Shown here piece by piece: positions 28,276-37,713 of a stretch of 64,000 bases of DNA. Each line of letters opens with the position of its first letter. Within the stretch, counting starts at the first letter, position 1. This DNA is from Lewinellaceae bacterium (GTDB lineage Bacteria > Bacteroidota > Bacteroidia > Chitinophagales > Saprospiraceae). Location: positions 1 through 64,000 of the forward strand of contig JADJSY010000021.1 of the NCBI GenBank assembly GCA_016711435.1, read 5' to 3'. Position numbers and translations under genes: made by a program. Below the pieces are notes generated by a model, which saw only the letters and a list, made by a program, of their open reading frames with translations, was not told where the DNA came from and did no database searches.

Positions 28276-28498
28276 TGTGGAAAATTAACATAGACTTAAC
28301 CTGAAACCAGGTGGCGTACCAGGTCAAAAATGCACATTCACCATTCATAATATTCTACAATTCAAAGTGTTAAAATAATTTGCTTTTACAATATCGGAGC
28401 ATTTGAGGCATGTGGAAAACCCAAATCTAATGTGCATAACTCGTGAGGTTTTCACAGTTGCCAACAGATTAACAGGTAGTTTTCCACAGTTATCCACT
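28276..28498. other. Cluster of DnaA-box-like sites, candidate replication origin or DnaA-controlled region
   Basis: Nine-mers close to the DnaA box TTATCCACA: TGTGGAAAA at 28276-28284 and 28411-28419 (TTTTCCACA on the minus strand), TTTTCCACA at 28480-28488, TTATCCACT at 28490-28498, plus a weaker TTTTCACA at 28449-28456. The 200 bases before them (about 28130-28400) are very AT-rich. The cluster lies directly upstream of dnaB. No gene is seen in 28106-28587. Confidence 0.5.
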
Positions 28499-28587
28499 AC
28501 ACGGATTGTTTGGAAATTAAAAATCAGCCGCGTTCAGAGTAGGTTTGTAGCCCCTGCCGTACAGACAAATGAGACTGAAGCAACAGT

Positions 28588-31397
28588 ATGGACGAATCAA
28601 GCGGTAACGCACAACAAAATCAAACAGGCGCCCAGCGCAACCGCCGCAATGCTACCAACAATGACGGCCTGTCGAACTATGTCTTCGGCAAGGTGCAACC
28701 GCAGGCGATACCGCTCGAAGAAGCCGTCCTCGGCGCGCTGATGCTCGATCGAGATGCGCTGCCTATGGTGATGGATGCGCTGCGCCCGGAGAGTTTTTAC
28801 CTGGAAGCGCACCAACATATCTACCGGGCCATTATCCGCCTGTTCGAACGCTCCAATCCCGTCGACCTGCTCACTGTCACCGAAGAACTGCGCAAAGGCG
28901 GTGACCTCGATAAAGTGGGCGGTCCCTATTACCTTGTGGAACTCAGCAACCGTGTTGCCTCGGCAGCCAACATCGAATACCACGCCCGCATTATCGCCCA
29001 AAAACACATCCAGCGCGAACTGATCAACGTCAGCACCAAAACCATCAAAAACGCTTACGAAGACACCACGGATGTGTTCGACTTGCTCGACGAAGCCGAA
29101 AAAGGGCTTTTTGCCATCACGCAAAACAACCTCAGCCGCAGCTATGAAAGTATGGGCGCCCTGAGCAGCAAGGTGCTGAAACTGATCGAGGAAGTTTCCA
29201 AAAAAGAAGACGGCCTGACGGGCGTACCGACGGGTTTTACCGAACTCGACCGCCTGACTTCCGGCTGGCAATCCTCCGACCTGATTATCGTGGCGGCCCG
29301 TCCCGGTATGGGTAAAACCTCTTTTGTACTCGCTGTGGCGCTCAATGCTGCCCGCGATTTCAACAAAGGAGTGGCCCTTTTTTCCCTGGAAATGGCTTCC
29401 ACGCAGTTGGTGCAGCGCCTCATTTCGATGGAAGCCGAAATATCGGGCTCCAAAATGCGCAACGGCAAACTGGAGGATTACGAATGGCAGCAACTGCAAT
29501 CGACGGTGGAACGGCTCAATTCGGTGCCTATTTTCATCGACGACACGCCCGCCATCAACATTTTTGAACTGCGGGCCAAGTGCCGCCGCCTGAAACAACA
29601 ACACGATATTCAATTAGTCGTCATCGACTACCTGCAACTGATGACGGGCGGCGGCGAAAGCACCAAAAACGGCAACCGCGAACAGGAAATTTCCAGTATT
29701 TCCCGGGCGCTGAAGTCGCTGGCCAAGGAACTGAGCGTTCCGGTGATCGCGCTGTCACAGCTGAGCCGGGCGGTGGAGACGAGGGGAGGGAGCAAGAGGC
29801 CGCAATTGAGTGACCTTCGTGAGTGCGTCACGGGCGACACACTCATTTCGCTGTGTGATGGTACGCGACGGCCTATTGCCGAGTGTATCGGGGAGAACCT
29901 GGAAATATGGGCCTTCGATACCCAGACACAAAAAATTGTTCCCCACAAAACCGATCTCATCTGGGAAGTTGGTCAGAAAGATGTCTATACATTAACTTTA
30001 CAAAGCGGACGAACCTTGCGTGCAAGCGCAGAGCACCGGTTGCTTACACTGGATGGCTGGAAAATGATCGGAACGATGGAGAGTGGCCAACGGATAGCCG
30101 TACCGAGGGAAAAAGCCTGACCCTTCCAGAACATACGTGCATGATGAAAATGAACTGATTCTGCTGGGTCATTTGATTGGCGATGGCAGTTATCTTTCCG
30201 GTCAACCGCTGCGCTATACAACAGCTTCAGAAGCGCACAGCATGGCAGTTAAAACGGCTGCCGAAGATCGTTTTGGAGTGACTGTAAACCGTCATGAAGG
30301 CAAAGGCAACTGGCACCAGTTGGTTTTTAGCGGCAACGGTAATCGTTGGAAGCCTGCCGGTATGAACAAATGGCTTCGGGATTTGGGAATTTTCAATCAA
30401 CGTTCCCACGAAAAAGCACATACCGTCTTTCGTTTTTAAAATATCGGATAAGCAAATTGCTTTTTTCCTAAAACACCTTTGGGCGACTGACGGCACTTTA
30501 TTCACTCCAAAATCCAAACAGTCAAGGACATCTACACGGATTGTATTTAGTACAAACAGCCCAACATTAGCCAACGATGTTTCTCACTTGCTTTTGAGGT
30601 TAGATATTTTTGCAAGAATCAGGATTGCAACGCAAAAAGCGCAATACCGAACACTTTACTGTTTAGAAGTTTCCGGCACGGATCAGCAGAAAAAATTTCT
30701 GGAAGTTGTGGGCGCTTTTGGAGCGAAGGCAGATCAGGCAGAAGTCATGCGACCTCATCTGGATTCAAAACAAAGTAATACCAATACGGATACCATTCCG
30801 GTAGAAATATTTGACCATGTCAAGGCTCAAATGAAAAACAAAGGCATTTCCCATCGCCAGATGGCAGCCAAACGTGGCACTGCTTATGGCGGTCAGGCAC
30901 ATTTTGCCTACTCCCCTTCTCGTTCAGTGCTCGGAGGATATGCGGAACTACTCGACGATCCGTATGTAGCGGTTCTGGCAGAAAGCGATACTTTTTGGGA
31001 TACCGTGAAAAGTATTGAATACAGTGGAACCGAACCTGTTTACGATTTGAGCGTACCCGACTACCATGCCTGGATTGCAAACGATATTTTTTCGCACAAC
31101 TCGGGCGCAATCGAGCAGGACGCAGACATCGTTTCCTTCATTTACCGCCCCGAATACTATCAAATTCTGGAAGATGAAAACGGCCAGAGCCTGAAAGGAG
31201 TCGCGGAATACATCATCGCCAAACACCGGAATGGCGCGCTCGATACGGTCAAACTGAAATTCACCGATACGTTCGCCAAATTCGGCAACCTCGATGATCC
31301 TACTTTCGCCGGGATGAATGATCCGCTGACCGGGCCGTTCCAGCCGAGTATCATTACGCGTGGCTCGCGGATGAACGATGAAGATATTCCGTTTTAA
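28588..31397 (+). CDS. dnaB: Replicative DNA helicase DnaB interrupted by an intein, two extra bases
   Basis: Hexameric replication-fork helicase. The N-terminal domain (PQAIPLEEAVLGALMLDRDA) is followed by the RecA-like domain with Walker A ARPGMGKTSF (near residue 240), Walker B VVIDYLQLM and SQLSRAVETR. After SDLRE at residue 412 an intein begins with Cys; the helicase resumes as SGAIEQDADIVSFIYRPEYY at 31101 and ends GSRMNDEDIPF. The frame breaks twice, both inside the intein: one extra G in 30107-30109 and one extra A in 30411-30415. Removing both gives a continuous precursor. Splicing should restore the conserved RESGAIEQDAD junction. Confidence 0.93.
29824..31100 (+). mobile_element. 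DnaB intein with LAGLIDADG homing endonuclease
   Basis: Block A is CVTGDTLISLCDGTRRPI (first-residue Cys). Block B is SAEHRLLTLDGWK (with the conserved His region). The endonuclease carries two LAGLIDADG-like motifs, LLGHLIGDG (about 30161) and FLKHLWATDG (about 30470). Blocks F and G are VYDLSVPDYHAWIANDIFSHN, ending in His-Asn before Ser+1. With the two extra bases removed it is 1275 nt, or 425 residues. The insertion point and the CxxGDTLI start match the class of inteins known in the DnaB of Rhodothermus and Synechocystis. Confidence 0.92.
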
Positions 31398-31398
31398 A

Positions 31399-31478
31399 TA
31401 AAGAGCAAAGTGCAAGAGGCAAAAGGCAAATAAGCGATCTGTACATTGCTTTTTGCCTTTTGCCTTTTGTTTTCAAAT
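31399..31478. repeat. Short intergenic inverted repeat, GGCAAAAGGCAAA type
   Basis: GAGGCAAAAGGCAAATAAGC pairs with GCTTTTTGCCTTTTGCCTTTTG. It overlaps the in-frame extension before the pnuC ATG, which is why the later start is preferred. Confidence 0.65.
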
Positions 31479-31485
31479 TGAATCT

Positions 31486-32085
31486 ATGCACGACCTCTGG
31501 CAACAGCTCATCGCAGGCCTCTGGGCCACCACCTGGCTTGAATTTACGGCTGTTTTTTTCGGCATTACCAGTGTGCTGTTGTCCAGAATTGAGCACATCG
31601 GGGTGTACCCGACCGGTATTGTCAACACCACTATTTACATTTACCTGAGTATCATTGCCGGGTTGTACGCCGAAGCAAGCGTCAACCTGTATTACACCGT
31701 CATGAGTGTGATCGGCTGGGTGCTTTGGTCGCGGAAACGCAGCGACGGGGAGAAACTACAGATCAGCCGTTCCACAGAGCGGGAATGGGTGTATTCATTG
31801 ACTTTCTTTGCCTTCGCCTGGGCAGCGCTCTGGTTTATCCTGCAAAAATATACGAACAGCAGCGTGCCCATTGCCGATGGTTTTGCCTCCGCAACGGCTT
31901 ACACGGGCATGTGGCTCATGGCCCGCAAAAAAATTGAAAACTGGTTGTGGTGGATCGCTACCAATACCGCCGCTATTCCGCTCTATTTCATCAAAGGTTA
32001 TGTATTTACCAGTTTCCAGTATGTTGTTTTCCTGGTGCTGGCGGTGATGGGATGGGTGGAGTGGAAAAAGAGAAGTGAGAAGTGA
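31486..32085 (+). CDS. pnuC: PnuC-type nicotinamide riboside transporter
   Basis: Inner-membrane facilitator for nicotinamide riboside uptake (NAD salvage). About 199 residues from the ATG at 31486, with seven hydrophobic segments and the PnuC signatures: the TTWLEFTAVFFGITSVLLSR N-terminus, GVYPTGIVNTTIYIYL, YYTVMSVIGWVLW and WLWWIATNTAAIPLYF near the end. It ends in KKRSEK, partly encoded by a GTGAGAAG word. Substrate may vary between PnuC, PnuT and PnuX. Confidence 0.9.
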   Translation: MHDLWQQLIAGLWATTWLEFTAVFFGITSVLLSRIEHIGVYPTGIVNTTIYIYLSIIAGLYAEASVNLYYTVMSVIGWVLWSRKRSDGEKLQISRSTEREWVYSLTFFAFAWAALWFILQKYTNSSVPIADGFASATAYTGMWLMARKKIENWLWWIATNTAAIPLYFIKGYVFTSFQYVVFLVLAVMGWVEWKKRSEK

Positions 32086-32200
32086 GAGGGTGAGAAGTGA
32101 GAGGGTGGTTGCTCAAGCCACACAATGCCGAGGGCGAAGCGGTCTAAACACTATACACCAAACACTATACACGAAAAAAGTATATTTTTGTGCAATTAAG
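32080..32200. repeat. Truncated word-repeat element
   Basis: GTGAGAAGTGAGAGGGTG words (32083-32106) lack a complementary arm. They are followed by GGCGAAGCGG and TAAACACTATACACCAAACAC words that look like only the right half of a GTGTTTAGTG element. Confidence 0.5.
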
Positions 32201-32217
32201 TAATCACACAAAACTTG

Positions 32218-32362
32218 TTTGACTAACCCCCGCGCTTTAGCCGGGGGAATCGAAGAAACCAAACCCAACGGGGTTTTAACCCCAGATCACTCATTTTGGG
32301 TTAAAACCCATCTGTGTTTGTCCCGTTCATTTCCCCCGGCTAAAGCGCGGGGGTTAGTCAAA
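32218..32362. repeat. Intergenic inverted repeat with perfect 32-bp arms
   Basis: 32218-32249 (TTTGACTAACCCCCGCGC...) is the exact reverse complement of 32331-32362. A second nested pair, AACGGGGTTTTAACCC and GGGTTAAAACCC, lies inside. It is followed by ATAACTAATAACAGATAAC words up to the next gene. Confidence 0.9.
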
Positions 32363-32449
32363 TCGTGAACTTGTTTTTTTAAGCATTACTAAATGCTTGA
32401 TTATGAACACTGATAACTAATAACAGATAACGGATAACTATTTATCATT

Positions 32450-33115
32450 ATGAAAATCATCGTTTTAGTATGGTGTTTACTCATCAGTGCAGCTTTGAGC
32501 GCTCAAACGTTCTCCGCTTTACCCGCCGCTACACTCGACCGGGAACTGGCATTCAACGAAGCCAATGAGTGCTACATTTATTTCGATAACCCTTCCGGCG
32601 ATACGCTGCGCCTTAAATGGCGACAGTTGGAAGTGAGTATGCCGGAGGGTTGGTCTGTCGATCTGTGCGACTACGGACTGTGTTACACCGGCATTCCCGC
32701 CAACGGTACCATGAACCCCGTGTTTGATACCATACAGCCTTACCTGAAATTGATTGTACAGCCCAATGCAGTGGCAGGAACGGCCTGGTTCTGGTTCAGG
32801 GCAATTGAAGTGGGCAACGACGCCAATTTTGCGGACGTATATTTCAACCTGTTCACGCCGGGTACCGTGGGCGCCGAAGAACCGGAAATAAGTATTGCGC
32901 GCATTTTTCCCAATCCGGCCAACAACGTTTTATTTGTGGAAAACACATCCGCCCTGCCTTTGCCTGCCAGGTTGACGGACATTTCCGGCCGGATTTTATG
33001 GCAAAAAACCATCCCGCCCGCTGATATGGAAAACGTCGATCTGCTCCCCTACCCCTCCGGCCTGTATTTTTTGCAAATGCCCGACAAATCGGAACGTGTG
33101 CTCCTCCAGAAATAG
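32450..33115 (+). CDS. Secreted hypothetical protein with T9SS sorting tail
   Basis: A 221-residue exported protein. The signal peptide (IIVLVWCLLISAALSAQ) precedes a beta-rich domain with four Cys (ECYIYF, DLCDYGLCYTG), and the last 75 residues are a type A T9SS C-terminal domain (ARIFPNPANNVLFVEN, LTDISGRILWQK, YPSGLYFLQM). It should cross the outer membrane through the type IX system. Function of the N-terminal domain is unknown. It lies 59 bases upstream of the gingipain-like gene. Confidence 0.85.
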   Translation: MKIIVLVWCLLISAALSAQTFSALPAATLDRELAFNEANECYIYFDNPSGDTLRLKWRQLEVSMPEGWSVDLCDYGLCYTGIPANGTMNPVFDTIQPYLKLIVQPNAVAGTAWFWFRAIEVGNDANFADVYFNLFTPGTVGAEEPEISIARIFPNPANNVLFVENTSALPLPARLTDISGRILWQKTIPPADMENVDLLPYPSGLYFLQMPDKSERVLLQK

Positions 33116-33174
33116 GGGTAACAGCGAGTAAATGACTCTTCCTATCGCATCTGAACAAAACTGCCTGCGTATTC

Positions 33175-36100
33175 ATGAAAAATTTACTTACCCTTCTCTT
33201 TTACAGCCTTTCCGTCAGTGTACTCATCGGTCAGGCCGTCAGCAAAACCCGCGTTACGGTACTCGAAAAATCGCCGGAAAACACCATCATCCGGCTCGAT
33301 CTGACAGGCGTCGATCAGCGAACGGTTGTAACGCCCCAGGGCGAGGCAGTTGTTGTTTCCATGTCACAGGGAACGCCCCTGTTGCAGGCCGGGGCGCCGG
33401 ATGTGCCCAAATTTGCGACCACGCTGCATATCCCGAATACCGGAAATATGGTTTACAGCATCCTCGACAGCGAATTTCAGGAATTTCAAAACGTCTCTGT
33501 AGCGCCGTCCAAAGGCGACCTCAAACGCATTGTCGATCCGGCTACCGTCCCGTTTAAGTACGGTACGGCTTATGAACACGACGCTTTTTTCCCGGGGCAA
33601 CTGGCCGATTTGAAAAACCCTTTCATCCTGCGCGACAAACGCGGGCAGGGACTTTGGATGTACCCGGTGCAATACAACCCGGTCAGCAAGGTGTTGCGCG
33701 TGTATTCCAGCATCACCATTGCGGTAAGCAGCAGCAGCGGCACTGGAGAAAACGAGATTCCAGGCGATAAAAAACGCTCCAGCAGCAACACATTCAACCA
33801 GTTATATCAAAAAATATTTATCAACCATACCGCATCGGGGCAACGCAACGAAGGCGAACCGGAAAAAATGCTGGTGATCGCCAAAGATGAATTTGTGGAA
33901 GATTTGCAGCCACTGGTCACCTGGAAACGCCAGATGGGCATTCATACCACGGTGGTTCCGCTCTCTGAAATCGGCAGCAGCGCATCGGGCGACATCCATA
34001 ATTTTGTAAAAAACTACTACGAAACACACGCGATTACCTACCTGTTGCTGGTCGGCGGCGAAGACGCCATCGAGCCTGAAATGCGCCAGGACGGCGGCAA
34101 TTATTCCTGCGACAACTGTTTCGGTTACCTCGACGGCCCCGACTACGCCCCGGAAGTATTCGTCGGGCGTTACCATGCAGAAACGGTCGATCAGTTGAAA
34201 ATAATGGTGCAGCGCAACCTGGATTATGAAAAAACACCCTTAGTCGACGAAGCGCAAAACTGGTGCGCCACAGGCATGTGGTCGGCTTCCAATGAAGGAA
34301 CGGGCATCGGCGACGACAACCAGGCGGATTTCGAACATGCCAATGCATGGAAAGCCGCCCAATTGGAAGACGGCTACACCAAATACTGGGAATTTTATGA
34401 CGGCAACCACGCCGACATTTCCCCTACCCCCGGCAACGAAACAGCCGACCAAAACGGCAATCCGGTCAATACGCAACTGGTTGACCTGATGAACAACCAC
34501 GGTGTCAGCATTTACAATTACACCGGGCATGGCTGGGAACAGGGTCTGGTAAGCGGCAATTTTAATGTGGATGCCGTGGCTGCCCTGCGGAACATTCACC
34601 GTTATCCGGTTTGCATAGCGGTAGCCTGCTGCGCCGGCAATTTTACCAATAACGACAGCGGCGACTGCCTCGGAGAGGCCTTTCAACGGGCCGGCGACCA
34701 GGCGAACGGAGTAGCCTGGGGTGGTATCGCGGGCTACTTTTCCAGCGATTTCCAGAGCTGGTCGCCTCCCATGGAAGGCCAGGATGGCATGAATCAATAC
34801 CTGATGGACGCTGACGGGATCAATATTACCCCAACGGTCGGCAGTATGCTGGCTTATGGAAATGTAAAAATGATCGAGGCTTATGACTCCGGCGGCGAAC
34901 TGATGGCAGGTTTCTGGAACACATTCGGCGAACCCTCGACGGTGATTCGCAGCCGGCAGCCGCAGGTGCTGACGGCCACACACCCGGCGGGAACCTTCAT
35001 CGGTACAACTTCGCTGAGTGTGAACTGCCTAGTGGAAGGCGCCTTAGTCAGTTTGTACTGGCAGGGTCAAACCCTGGCGGTTGCCAACGTTTCAGGCGGC
35101 GTGGCGGTTTTTAATTTCCCGGCCCTTAACAACGTAGGCGCGTTGACCGTGACGGCCACCCAATTCAATTACATTCCCTACCAGGGCATCCTGCAGGTGA
35201 CGCCGGCTGCGGGCGCATTTGTTGTCAATCAATTGGTTACGCTCAATGATAGCGCGGGAAACAACAACCAGAAAGCCGATTACAACGAATCGGTCGCTTT
35301 TAACGTGACGCTTTCCAACGTAGGCCTGGAAATAGCCAATGCCACGGCTGCAACGCTCAGCACCACGGATGAAAACGTATTTATCACGGATGCTTCGGAA
35401 ACCTTTGGCGACCTGGCAGCCAGCGAATCGCTGGAAAAAGTAGCCGCATTTACCTTTACCGTGCTGGATGACGTGACGGACAGCCATGTCGTGCTGTTTA
35501 CCCTGCAAATCCAGTTCAATGACGGGCAGACCTATACCACCACAATTCCTGTTGTGCTGCAAGCGCCCAAATTAACCGCTACGAATTTCCAGATCAACGA
35601 TTTTCAGTTTGGCAATGGCGACAAACGCCTGCAAAGCGGCGAAACCGTAACCATTAGCATAACTAACGGCAACAACGGACACAGCAGCAGTCCGTCTGCA
35701 ACAGGCCAACTCAGCACCGATTCGCCCTGGCTGACGATCAGTCCGGCTGTCGATCTGGGTGCGCTGGATGTTGCCGGTAACACAACGGCTCAATTCAACG
35801 TCACCGTGTCAGAAGACGCCCCACAGGTGGTGCCTGCCAACTTTTATTACACCCTGACAGCTGGAAATTACAACGCCGGCCTCAACCAAGGCCCCATGCT
35901 GATCAATCCGATTATCGAAACATTTGAAAGCCATAATTTTTCGAGTTATCCCTGGCTGATGGGCGGCAACAAACCCTGGGTGATTGCCTCGGGCAACGCC
36001 TACAACGGTTATTACTGTTCCCGTTCCGGCACCATTACCCACAGTCAATTTTCTGAAATGAACATGTCGCTGCACATTTCCGAGGCAGGCGTCGTTTCTT

Positions 36101-36612
36101 TTGCCCGCAGGGTCAGTTCTGAAGTCAACTATGATTTCCTGCTTTTTTCCATCGACGATGTGGAAATGGGCGCGTGGTCGGGCGACGTACCCTGGGGCGA
36201 AGTGAGTTTCCCGCTCGAAGAAGGGATTCACGAACTCCGTTGGGTGTACGCCAAAGACGAGGTAGGTTCGCAAGGTTTGGACCGCGCCTGGGTCGATGAA
36301 ATTTTCCTGCCCCCGTACGAGGTGGTCGTAAATACCACAACGCCCGATCCAGCATCATTTGAAATGTCTGTGGTACCCAATCCCGCTACCGACCGTTCCT
36401 GGTTGCTGCTCGATTTGCCTGTCGGACAAACGGTGAGCATACACATCGTGGACTATCTGGGTCGCCCGCTGCGCAGTGCACAGGCACCCACGGATATGTT
36501 ACCCGGCAATTTCCGGTTGCCCTTGGACTTGAGTGGTTTGCCAGCCGGTATTTACCTGGTGCAGGTACAAACGCCCGCCGGGATGAAAGTGAAAAAAGTA
36601 GTGCAGGGATGA
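33175..36612 (+). CDS. Gingipain-like C25 cysteine peptidase with T9SS tail
   Basis: A 1145-residue secreted peptidase of the C25 family. After the signal peptide comes a propeptide-like domain (to about residue 210), then the catalytic domain, with the likely catalytic His at 452 in YNYTGHGW and Cys at 485 in VACCAGNF. Immunoglobulin-like and CARDB-like repeats follow (VVNQLVTLNDSAGNN, ADYNESVAFNVTLSNVG), then a jelly-roll region. It ends in a T9SS domain (MSVVPNPATDRSWLLLD, VDYLGRPLRS, LPAGIYLVQVQTPAG). Probably a cell-surface or released protease. Its stop codon overlaps the next start (ATGA). Confidence 0.92.
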   Translation: MKNLLTLLFYSLSVSVLIGQAVSKTRVTVLEKSPENTIIRLDLTGVDQRTVVTPQGEAVVVSMSQGTPLLQAGAPDVPKFATTLHIPNTGNMVYSILDSEFQEFQNVSVAPSKGDLKRIVDPATVPFKYGTAYEHDAFFPGQLADLKNPFILRDKRGQGLWMYPVQYNPVSKVLRVYSSITIAVSSSSGTGENEIPGDKKRSSSNTFNQLYQKIFINHTASGQRNEGEPEKMLVIAKDEFVEDLQPLVTWKRQMGIHTTVVPLSEIGSSASGDIHNFVKNYYETHAITYLLLVGGEDAIEPEMRQDGGNYSCDNCFGYLDGPDYAPEVFVGRYHAETVDQLKIMVQRNLDYEKTPLVDEAQNWCATGMWSASNEGTGIGDDNQADFEHANAWKAAQLEDGYTKYWEFYDGNHADISPTPGNETADQNGNPVNTQLVDLMNNHGVSIYNYTGHGWEQGLVSGNFNVDAVAALRNIHRYPVCIAVACCAGNFTNNDSGDCLGEAFQRAGDQANGVAWGGIAGYFSSDFQSWSPPMEGQDGMNQYLMDADGINITPTVGSMLAYGNVKMIEAYDSGGELMAGFWNTFGEPSTVIRSRQPQVLTATHPAGTFIGTTSLSVNCLVEGALVSLYWQGQTLAVANVSGGVAVFNFPALNNVGALTVTATQFNYIPYQGILQVTPAAGAFVVNQLVTLNDSAGNNNQKADYNESVAFNVTLSNVGLEIANATAATLSTTDENVFITDASETFGDLAASESLEKVAAFTFTVLDDVTDSHVVLFTLQIQFNDGQTYTTTIPVVLQAPKLTATNFQINDFQFGNGDKRLQSGETVTISITNGNNGHSSSPSATGQLSTDSPWLTISPAVDLGALDVAGNTTAQFNVTVSEDAPQVVPANFYYTLTAGNYNAGLNQGPMLINPIIETFESHNFSSYPWLMGGNKPWVIASGNAYNGYYCSRSGTITHSQFSEMNMSLHISEAGVVSFARRVSSEVNYDFLLFSIDDVEMGAWSGDVPWGEVSFPLEEGIHELRWVYAKDEVGSQGLDRAWVDEIFLPPYEVVVNTTTPDPASFEMSVVPNPATDRSWLLLDLPVGQTVSIHIVDYLGRPLRSAQAPTDMLPGNFRLPLDLSGLPAGIYLVQVQTPAGMKVKKVVQG

Positions 36613-37601
36613 GGCATAAAATTGATATGCACACCCACCTCCTGCCCGAAAAACTGCCGGATTTTGCCAAAAAGTTCGGTTACGGAGATTTTATTCACCT
36701 GGAGCACCACCGGCATGGTTTTGCCAGCATGATGAAGGGCGGGGTGTTTTTTCGGGAAATTGCCCGCAATTGCTGGGACCCGGAAATACGCATCGCAGAA
36801 TATATGCATTACCACACGCCCGTGCAGGTGGTTTGCACCGTTCCCGTGATGTTTTCCTACTGGGCCAAAGCGGCTGATTGCCTGGAATTATCCATGTTTC
36901 TCAACGATCACTTAGCCGGCGTGGTGGAGGATTACCCGGAACATTACCTGGCGCTGGGCACCCTGCCCATGCAGGATACCGACCTGGCTATCAAGGAATT
37001 GGAGCGGCTGAAAACGCTTGGATTTCCGGGTATCCAGATCGGCTCCAACGTCAATCAACTGAACCTGAGCGAGGCGCAGTTTTTCCCAATTTTTGAGGCT
37101 TGCGAGCGCTTAGATATGGCGGTGCTGGTGCATCCCTGGGAAATGATGGGCGAGGCGGATATGAAAAAATACTGGCTGCCCTGGTTGGTCGGTATGCCTG
37201 CCGAAACCAGTCGCGCCGTGTGTTCCCTCATTTTTGGGGGCGTGATGGAGCGACTACCGAAGTTACGTTTTTGTTTTGCCCATGCGGGCGGCTCTTTTAT
37301 TCCGACGATCGGCAGGGTACAACACGGCTTTGACTGTCGGCCCGACCTGGTGGCCATCGACAATGCCGTGGCTCCGCGCCAATACCTGGGCCGGTTCTGG
37401 GTGGATTCTGCCACGCACGATCCACAGTTGTTGCGTTATATCCTGGATGTGATCGGCGATGAAAAAGTGTGCCTCGGCACGGATTATCCTTTCCCGCTGG
37501 GAGACCTGGAAATCGGGCGTTTTATCGAACAAATGGAATTGCCAAAGGAAACGCTGGAACGGATTTTTTATAAAAATACGTTGAAGTGGTTGCACGGTTG
37601 A
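36609..37601 (+). CDS. ACMSD-like amidohydrolase (aminocarboxymuconate-semialdehyde decarboxylase family)
   Basis: Zinc-dependent decarboxylase of the amidohydrolase superfamily. The metal and active-site motifs are visible: DMHTH near the N-terminus (H8, H10), VLVHPWEMMG, RFCFAHAGGSF and LGTDYPFPLG. The length of 330 residues fits bacterial 2-amino-3-carboxymuconate 6-semialdehyde decarboxylase, an enzyme of tryptophan (kynurenine) breakdown. No other kynurenine-pathway gene is nearby. The ATG overlaps the stop of the C25 peptidase gene in ATGA form, which implies translational coupling, though the two functions have no obvious link. Confidence 0.88.
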   Translation: MRHKIDMHTHLLPEKLPDFAKKFGYGDFIHLEHHRHGFASMMKGGVFFREIARNCWDPEIRIAEYMHYHTPVQVVCTVPVMFSYWAKAADCLELSMFLNDHLAGVVEDYPEHYLALGTLPMQDTDLAIKELERLKTLGFPGIQIGSNVNQLNLSEAQFFPIFEACERLDMAVLVHPWEMMGEADMKKYWLPWLVGMPAETSRAVCSLIFGGVMERLPKLRFCFAHAGGSFIPTIGRVQHGFDCRPDLVAIDNAVAPRQYLGRFWVDSATHDPQLLRYILDVIGDEKVCLGTDYPFPLGDLEIGRFIEQMELPKETLERIFYKNTLKWLHG

Positions 37602-37713
37602 ATGTACCGGCTGCTTTAGCTGCCGGACATCACGTTCGGCTTTCTCCGGCAGCTAAAGCAGCCGGTACATCACGTTCGGCATTTTCCGGCAGCTAAAGCA
37701 GCCGGTACATTCA
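37599..37713. repeat. Inverted repeat whose arms supply the stop codons of two converging genes
   Basis: TGAATGTACCGGCTGCTTTAG at the left (37599) pairs with CTAAAGCAGCCGGTACATTCA at the right (to 37713). The right arm unit CCGGCAGCTAAAGCAGCCGG occurs twice, 53 bases apart, with CGTTCGGC spacers. The outermost TGA on each strand is the stop codon of the flanking gene. Confidence 0.9.

Noticed and set aside
28163..28348. A 61-codon minus-strand frame upstream of dnaB
   Set aside because: It lies in the AT-rich DnaA-box region, has atypical composition and no promoter or ribosome-binding context.
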